DNA from: Nitrospirales bacterium | Lineage (GTDB): Bacteria; Nitrospirota; Nitrospiria; Nitrospirales; UBA2166 | NCBI GenBank assembly: GCA_029261375.1 | Contig: JAJDBL010000071.1 | Location: forward strand, 1 to 10,942 | Direction: 5' to 3' | DNA length: 10,942 nt | Shown: positions 6,912 through 10,942 of the stretch, piece by piece | Numbering within the stretch: the stretch's first letter is position 1 | How the letters are laid out: every line of letters starts with the position of its first letter | Notes under the pieces: generated by a model | What the model was told of the DNA's origin: nothing | What the model saw: only the letters and a program-made list of their open reading frames with translations | The model's database searches: none | Made by a program: the position numbers and the translations under genes

Positions 6912-7049
6912 CGAATGTCACTGCCATAGTGTTGAATCGGGTTGAGATGGTGGCTACAAATCGGGCAGTGGTGTAGCGTTGTGCCACATCGCTAATTTGT
7001 TAACAGTGGCATAAAGCCCCATGTCAGGGAATTTGCAATTTCCATAGTG
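6903..7049. promoter_or_regulatory. Cluster of short inverted repeats: candidate activator sites
   Basis: Between the two divergent sigma-54 sites are repeated half-sites: CACTGCC at 6919-6925 with its inverse GGCAGTG at 6964-6970; TGCCAC at 6982-6987 with its inverse GTGGCA at 7006-7011; the 8-bp palindrome TGTTAACA at 6998-7005; and a direct repeat CCATAGTG at 6924-6931 and 7042-7049. Sigma-54 activators bind such dyads upstream of the promoter. Which, if any, is the true site cannot be settled by eye. Confidence 0.4.
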
Positions 7050-7072
7050 CGGGGTTGGACGCGCTACTGCTT

Positions 7073-7088
7073 TGGCAAGATGATTGCA
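7073..7088 (+). promoter_or_regulatory. Sigma-54 promoter for the response-regulator gene
   Basis: The plus strand reads TGGCAA-GATGA-TTGCA, one mismatch from TGGCAC-N5-TTGCA and with GG-N10-GC intact. The predicted start is near 7099, about 85 nt before the ATG at 7184. Because the gene encodes a sigma-54 activator, this implies positive autoregulation. Confidence 0.7.
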
Positions 7089-7101
7089 TCTATTCCGTTT
7101 G

Positions 7102-7121
7102 ACTCAAGCGTACTCAAGCGT
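7102..7121 (+). repeat. Perfect tandem 10-bp repeat in the regulator leader
   Basis: ACTCAAGCGT occurs twice back to back, at 7102-7111 and 7112-7121, starting about 3 nt after the predicted transcription start. One DNA helical turn separates the copies, as expected for a protein binding site, but a chance duplication is possible. Confidence 0.7.
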
Positions 7122-7183
7122 GTTGACCCTAAGGCTTCCACAGCATAACGTCGATTTCAGCTCATGGACTGGAGAATTGAAGG

Positions 7184-8653
7184 ATGCTCCCAGCAGAAAA
7201 GGCGTACATGGCAGTCATTGAGATCCCAAGAGGGGAGAGCAAGGTAATGCAAGAGCAAGCGGACGAGAGTGGCCGATCGATGCCAGATGTCACCGGGACG
7301 ATACTCATTGTCGATGACGATGCGGAAATGCGCTCACTCATATCGGATCTGCTCAACGATCGCGGACATCGGGTGACCACAACATACAACGGACATGAGG
7401 CGCTGACATTGTTGGGTGAACAGGACTTTGATGTTGTGTTGACCGATCTTCGCATGCAGGAAATGAGTGGAATTGAATTGTTACGAGAAGTGAAGCTCAT
7501 TTCTGCGGTGCCCAACGTCGTGCTAATGACGGCGTTTGGTACGGTCGAAACCGCCATTGAAGCGATGAAGCAAGGTGCGTATGACTATCTCACCAAACCA
7601 GTCAAGTCAGGTGATCTCTTTCGGGTTGTTGAACGTGCGGTACGTGATGCCAGTCTGCGGAAGGAAATCTCCCGGTTGCGGCAAGCCGTCTCGCAGGAAT
7701 ACAGCTTTCACAAGATTATCGGTAAAAGTAAGCCGATGCGTGCGCTGTTTGATTTGATTAGACGAGTGTCTGACAGTTCCACAAATCTTCTGATCACCGG
7801 AGAAAGCGGAACGGGAAAAGAACTTGCCGCAAAAGCCATTCACTACAACAGTGCTCGCCGAAACGCAGCCTTTGTGCCGGTGAACTGTGCCGCGATTCCC
7901 GAGGCGCTGCTCGAAAGCGAACTTTTTGGGCATGTTCGAGGTGCATTCACGGATGCGAAATCCGATAAACGTGGATTGTTTGAGGAGGCGCACGGGGGTA
8001 CGTTGTTTCTCGACGAAATCAGCGAGCTTCCCTTGGTCCTTCAAGCGAAGCTGCTGCGTGCCATTCAGGAACATGAAATACGTCGAGTTGGGGCCACCCA
8101 CTCCACGACGGTCGATGTGCGAATCATCGCCGCGACAAATTTTAAGTTGCTGGAAGAGGTGCAGGGAAAGCGTTTTCGAGAAGACTTATACTATCGCTTG
8201 AACGTGATCGAAATTGAAATTCCGCCTCTCAGAGAGCGGAAGGAAGACGTTCTGCTACTTGTTGGATCCTTTCTAGAGAAATACGCGAAACAGAACAGCA
8301 AGAAGATCGACGCGATTCACCCATCGGCCCTTGCGCTTCTGGTCGACTATGCTTGGCCTGGTAACGTGCGAGAGCTCGAAAACGTGATCGAACGTGCGGT
8401 GACGCTAAGCCGGACTGAGAGTGTTATCGTAGAAGATCTACCTCCGATCATCCAGGATGTCGGGGGAAACAGACAAGCAATGGAGGATGCAGTCGAACGG
8501 GTCCTGTCACTGGAAGATGTGGAGAAAGCCTATATCCTTCGCATTCTCGAAAAAACGGACGGGAACAAACTCCAGGCCGCCCATCTTCTCGGTATCGACC
8601 GTAAAACTCTCTATCGAAAACTCGGGGAAATCGCTGACGAGGGAAAGGCGTGA
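7184..8653 (+). CDS. NtrC-type sigma-54-dependent response regulator
   Basis: This 489-residue activator has three domains. The receiver, about 38-155, has the acidic pocket DDD at 44-46, phosphoacceptor D88, T116 and K138. The AAA+ domain, about 176-410, has Walker A GESGTGKE at 206-213, Walker [10 protein letters not shown] at 271-279, the arginine region [10 protein letters not shown] at 331-340 and sensor 2 WPGNVREL at 391-398. A Fis-type helix-turn-helix spans about 455-480 ([20 protein letters not shown]). The sigma-54-contact loop reads GAFTDA (253-258) rather than GAFTGA, a variant I have seen in other members. Phosphorylation should drive oligomerisation and open sigma-54 promoters. 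No histidine kinase is in the window, so it looks like an orphan. ATG 7184 has GGAG 9 nt upstream, but in-frame ATGs at 7208, 7247 and 7280 are possible because the receiver starts only near residue 38. Confidence 0.93.
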   Translation: MLPAEKAYMAVIEIPRGESKVMQEQADESGRSMPDVTGTILIVDDDAEMRSLISDLLNDRGHRVTTTYNGHEALTLLGEQDFDVVLTDLRMQEMSGIELLREVKLISAVPNVVLMTAFGTVETAIEAMKQGAYDYLTKPVKSGDLFRVVERAVRDASLRKEISRLRQAVSQEYSFHKIIGKSKPMRALFDLIRRVSDSSTNLLITGESGTGKELAAKAIHYNSARRNAAFVPVNCAAIPEALLESELFGHVRGAFTDAKSDKRGLFEEAHGGTLFLDEISELPLVLQAKLLRAIQEHEIRRVGATHSTTVDVRIIAATNFKLLEEVQGKRFREDLYYRLNVIEIEIPPLRERKEDVLLLVGSFLEKYAKQNSKKIDAIHPSALALLVDYAWPGNVRELENVIERAVTLSRTESVIVEDLPPIIQDVGGNRQAMEDAVERVLSLEDVEKAYILRILEKTDGNKLQAAHLLGIDRKTLYRKLGEIADEGKA

Positions 8654-9215
8654 ATGGCCATATGTATTTCATTTGCTCGTTCGTATTTCGGAGATGATCC
8701 TGTGTTGCGCTCGAGAGATTTCGGTTTCCTCCTCTGTTTGAGTTCTATCCCTTAGTTCCTTCCCGGATCGCTTAGAGTTCTACCGCATTGAATTCACCGC
8801 AATGAGTGATGGCGTCCTGCGTCCACTCGTCCCTCCATCATGCTCCGCTAACTCTGAGAGATAGGGTGCTGCTACCACGGTAGCTGTAGGTGTAGTAATT
8901 TTCGGTCAAATAGCATGTATGCCGGTAGTGTGGCCGCGACTTCCGGAACGTAGGACAGAAGTCCAATAGAATGTGAAATGGCATGTGACGAGTATCAAGA
9001 AGAAACGGTGCGCTGTGTCATGTCGATAGTGTGGTGATGCTTGTAGGCTTAGTAACACAGGATGGTTACTGCCCCACCAACAGCTGAGTAGGATGACGGA
9101 CGGTAAAGAACATGCGATGTGATGTAAACACAAGTGAGAGGGTACACGACATTCAGCGCAAACAGCGTATGCCAATGATCACGCTTGTACCGTGCGTAAG
9201 TGTAGGGAGGCATTG
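8654..9215. other. 562-bp intergenic region without a convincing gene
   Basis: Open frames here are short and have no recognisable protein features; the longest (8906-9175, minus, 89 codons) is rich in Cys, His and Trp and has no family resemblance. The clearest structure is GCTACC-AC-GGTAGC at 8871-8884, a perfect 6-bp inverted repeat with no T-tract after it. I found no good sigma-54 match and no clear sigma-70 promoter. The region must contain the 3' end signal of the regulator gene and the promoter of the HTH gene. Confidence 0.5.
8871..8884. repeat. Short perfect inverted repeat GCTACC-AC-GGTAGC
   Basis: Two 6-bp arms are separated by 2 bp. It could be an operator or the tip of a weak hairpin; the lack of following T residues argues against a terminator. 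Confidence 0.45.
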
Positions 9216-9860
9216 ATGGAGAAAATTAGTCTGGTGTCGCTTCGATTACGTCCCAAGCGTCTTCCAGCCACCGCCTCGGAACGGAGAGCGTGGGAGCGGG
9301 CCCAGCAGTATTCTGCGATGGGTGTCGCTCCGTCTCTCAACCAGGATCGGAATTATGTGCCTCTGTTGCAGCGATCGGGAACGCGTGCGGTCGATGGCGC
9401 TGCGCAAGCAATCGTCCTGCCAGCCGTGTTACGTGAGGGGGCCCCCAGTGATGTGCGATCTCGTCCCACGCAACCCACGGCTCCATCCGAATCAAGCAGT
9501 GGCCTCGATCTCGATTTGACTGGGGAGCAGAGTCGCGCGCTGCGAGGTCTGGGTGTGTGGACGCATTCCGCTGATCATTGTGAGGTGCCATTACGCGGCA
9601 AGATTGTGAAAGCGCCTGATTCAGATCGTATGGTGGTCCAGCTTGTTGTTGGGAACGTGAAGTCTGAAGTACCTCAGATGCTCTCGGTCACTGAGGTGGC
9701 ACGGCGTCTCAAGATGACCCGTGGAACCGTCATTCGACTGTTTCGTAAGGCGAGGTTACAGAGCTATCGAGTAGGGAATCAATATCGGGTTTCCGAATCT
9801 GACTTGAACGACTATCTTTCAAAACACCGCGTTTCTGGCGTGGGGCATGGGTATGCATGA
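9216..9860 (+). CDS. Protein with C-terminal excisionase/MerR-type helix-turn-helix
   Basis: This is a 214-residue protein. Residues 155-204 form a clear excisionase-family HTH (MLSVTEVARRLKMTRGTVIRLF, then YRVGNQYRVSESDLNDYL), where one helix reads DNA and a short wing follows. The first 150 residues have no family I recognise: a basic start, then a low-complexity Pro/Ser/Thr stretch at about 75-97, then a small mixed segment up to 150. It is probably a DNA-binding regulator rather than a phage excisionase, as it is much longer than Xis and no integrase is near. ATG 9216 has GGGAGG 5 nt upstream; a GTG at 9192 would add 8 residues with no ribosome site. The ExeA-like gene follows after 79 bp, suggesting an operon. 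Confidence 0.8.
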   Translation: MEKISLVSLRLRPKRLPATASERRAWERAQQYSAMGVAPSLNQDRNYVPLLQRSGTRAVDGAAQAIVLPAVLREGAPSDVRSRPTQPTAPSESSSGLDLDLTGEQSRALRGLGVWTHSADHCEVPLRGKIVKAPDSDRMVVQLVVGNVKSEVPQMLSVTEVARRLKMTRGTVIRLFRKARLQSYRVGNQYRVSESDLNDYLSKHRVSGVGHGYA

Positions 9861-9939
9861 TCGCACGCATCATCTCAAGACTGGAGAGGTCATGGTGGGT
9901 CAATGCGGTAAACGGCATGAACTGGCGGAGGAGAATGGG

Positions 9940-10942
9940 ATGAAGCATCAGCTGACGTACTACGAGTACTGGGGGCTTGAAAAAGCCCCGTTTGACAATG
10001 TGCCAGACCCCGAGATGTTCTTTGAGATGCATGCCAGTGTTGGCGATGCCGTGGCAGAGACGTTGTTTGCCATTGAGGAAGGGAATGAGTGTCTCGTGGT
10101 GATTGTCGGCGAGGTGGGACTTGGAAAAACCATGGCCCTTCGCGTCATTCTTGATTCCCTGGATGCTGAACAGCATCGTATCGCCTTCGTCGCGAATCCT
10201 GATCTCGAATTCTCGGAGATTATGCGCGAGGTGATCGGCCAGCTCCAAGGCAAGCAATGCACCATCACTGGGAGAGAACAGCTCCTGGAAACCTTCAACC
10301 ACATTCTCTTCGATCCGCAAGATACCCGGCGAGTGCTTCTGTTTATCGATGAGGGAAATGCGCTGAAGCCTGAGAACCTTGAGAGTTTGAGATTGCTGAC
10401 AAATATGCAGCGTGACGATGAAAATGTCCTCACCATTGTTCTGGCCGGTCAGATGGAACTTGCTCAGACCTTGGAAAAACCCGCACACGCGAATCTGTTT
10501 CAACGGATTGGCGTCTATTGTCATCTGAGAAAGGTCGAAAACGTAGAACTCGTGAGGGATTATCTTGAGCATCGAATTGAGCGTGCGGGTCGTGAGGATA
10601 GAATTTTTACAGATTGTGCGTGTGAGGCCATCTTGGAATGTTCCGAAAACGGGGTACCTCGTCTGATCAATAAGCTCGCGAAACTCTCGCTCAAGGTTGG
10701 TCAAACCTATGGACTACATGAGATAGACGGCGCGATTGTTCGACACATTGGATCACGGTTTCGACGCGTGGCGTCGGTTTCACCGCCTCCAACTCCAGCG
10801 AATGCGAGCGTTGCAGCGGCGAGCACCCAACCAGACATCCCGGTCACATCGGGTGAGCCTGGAAAGAATGGGTCGCAGATATCTCTTGGACGTCGCACAA
10901 ACGGGGCTCAGCTCGCGGAGTCCTCCCGTCTCTCAGGAAGCG
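9940..10942 (+). CDS. ExeA/GspA-like AAA ATPase (3' end outside window)
   Basis: The frame is open from 9940 to the window end, 334 codons. It opens with YYEYWGLEKAPFDNVPDPE, the start typical of ExeA-type ATPases (aromatic-Gly-Leu..PF...PDP). Walker A is GEVGLGKT (57-64) and Walker B is VLLFIDEGN (132-140). Sensor 1 lies in TIVLAGQMEL (165-174), the arginine-finger region is LFQRI (186-190) and sensor 2 is GVPRLINKL (238-246). From about 278 the sequence becomes Pro/Ala/Ser-rich, a linker to an unseen C-terminal part, which in ExeA is a peptidoglycan-binding domain. Relatives serve type II secretion, exopolysaccharide/PEP-CTERM loci or transposition (TniB-like). Which applies here is unknown. 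ATG 9940 has GGAGGAG 6 nt upstream; an in-frame ATG at 9892 would add 16 residues. Confidence 0.88.
   Translation, partial: MKHQLTYYEYWGLEKAPFDNVPDPEMFFEMHASVGDAVAETLFAIEEGNECLVVIVGEVGLGKTMALRVILDSLDAEQHRIAFVANPDLEFSEIMREVIGQLQGKQCTITGREQLLETFNHILFDPQDTRRVLLFIDEGNALKPENLESLRLLTNMQRDDENVLTIVLAGQMELAQTLEKPAHANLFQRIGVYCHLRKVENVELVRDYLEHRIERAGREDRIFTDCACEAILECSENGVPRLINKLAKLSLKVGQTYGLHEIDGAIVRHIGSRFRRVASVSPPPTPANASVAAASTQPDIPVTSGEPGKNGSQISLGRRTNGAQLAESSRLSGS

Noticed and set aside
9098..9113. GG-N10-GC spacing (GGTAAAGAACATGC) upstream of the HTH gene
   Set aside because: Only the core spacing fits; both flanking elements are poor matches to sigma-54.
8906..9175. 89-codon minus-strand open frame in the large intergenic region
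   Set aside because: Odd composition, no ribosome site and no family resemblance.
9857..9943. Short frame whose ATG overlaps the HTH stop as ATGA
   Set aside because: Ends after 28 codons and is out of frame with the ExeA-like gene; no ribosome site or similarity.
9730..10704. 324-codon open frame on the minus strand
   Set aside because: It lies antisense to the ExeA-like gene, which has all AAA motifs in order; the minus product shows no domain and begins without a ribosome site. Long antisense frames are common opposite such genes.

Overview
The window looks like chromosomal DNA of a Gram-negative, non-enteric bacterium of moderate GC content. The gene mix, and an intergenic palindrome of a type I associate from memory with Nitrospira genomes, point to Nitrospirota, probably Nitrospira. 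This is an inference; no rRNA or other phylogenetic marker is present. I see no tRNA, CRISPR array, insertion sequence or phage gene.

Layout. (1) 1-180 is a leader with heptamer repeats on both strands. (2) 181-1806 (+) encodes a GltD-like flavoprotein carrying iron-sulfur clusters at both ends, the C-terminal ones resembling the delta subunit of 2-oxoacid:ferredoxin oxidoreductases. (3) 1912-3492 (+) encodes a metallo-beta-lactamase/beta-CASP RNase of the RNase J/CPSF73 type. (4) 3491-3604 is a nested palindrome between converging genes. (5) 6802 down to 3664 (-) holds five co-directional genes: a helix-hairpin-helix protein with a PolX-like N-terminus, a dodecin, two CBS-pair proteins joined by an ATGA overlap, and a tandem universal stress protein. 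(6) 6863-7183 is a divergent regulatory region. (7) 7184-8653 (+) encodes an NtrC-type sigma-54 response regulator. (8) 8654-9215 is about 560 bp with no convincing gene. (9) 9216-9860 (+) encodes a protein with an excisionase/MerR-type helix-turn-helix, followed by an ExeA-like AAA ATPase from 9940 that runs off the window.

The most interesting unit is the centre. Sites matching the sigma-54 consensus (TGGCAC-N5-TTGCA, with the GG-N10-GC core) sit on both sides of the divergent region: one points at the five-gene cluster (6896-6911, minus, perfect match) and one at the response regulator (7073-7088, plus, one mismatch). A third lies ahead of the dodecin (5823-5838, minus). Between the two divergent promoters is a cluster of CACTGCC/GTGGCA half-sites that could be activator sites. 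Together they suggest an autoregulated sigma-54 stress regulon: the regulator switches on itself and a set of small ligand-sensing proteins (flavin-type dodecin, adenylate-sensing CBS pairs, ATP-binding Usp) together with a DNA-binding HhH protein. The promoter matches are seen directly; the regulatory logic is inferred.

The flanking genes (oxidoreductase, RNase, HTH plus ExeA ATPase) appear to be independent transcription units.
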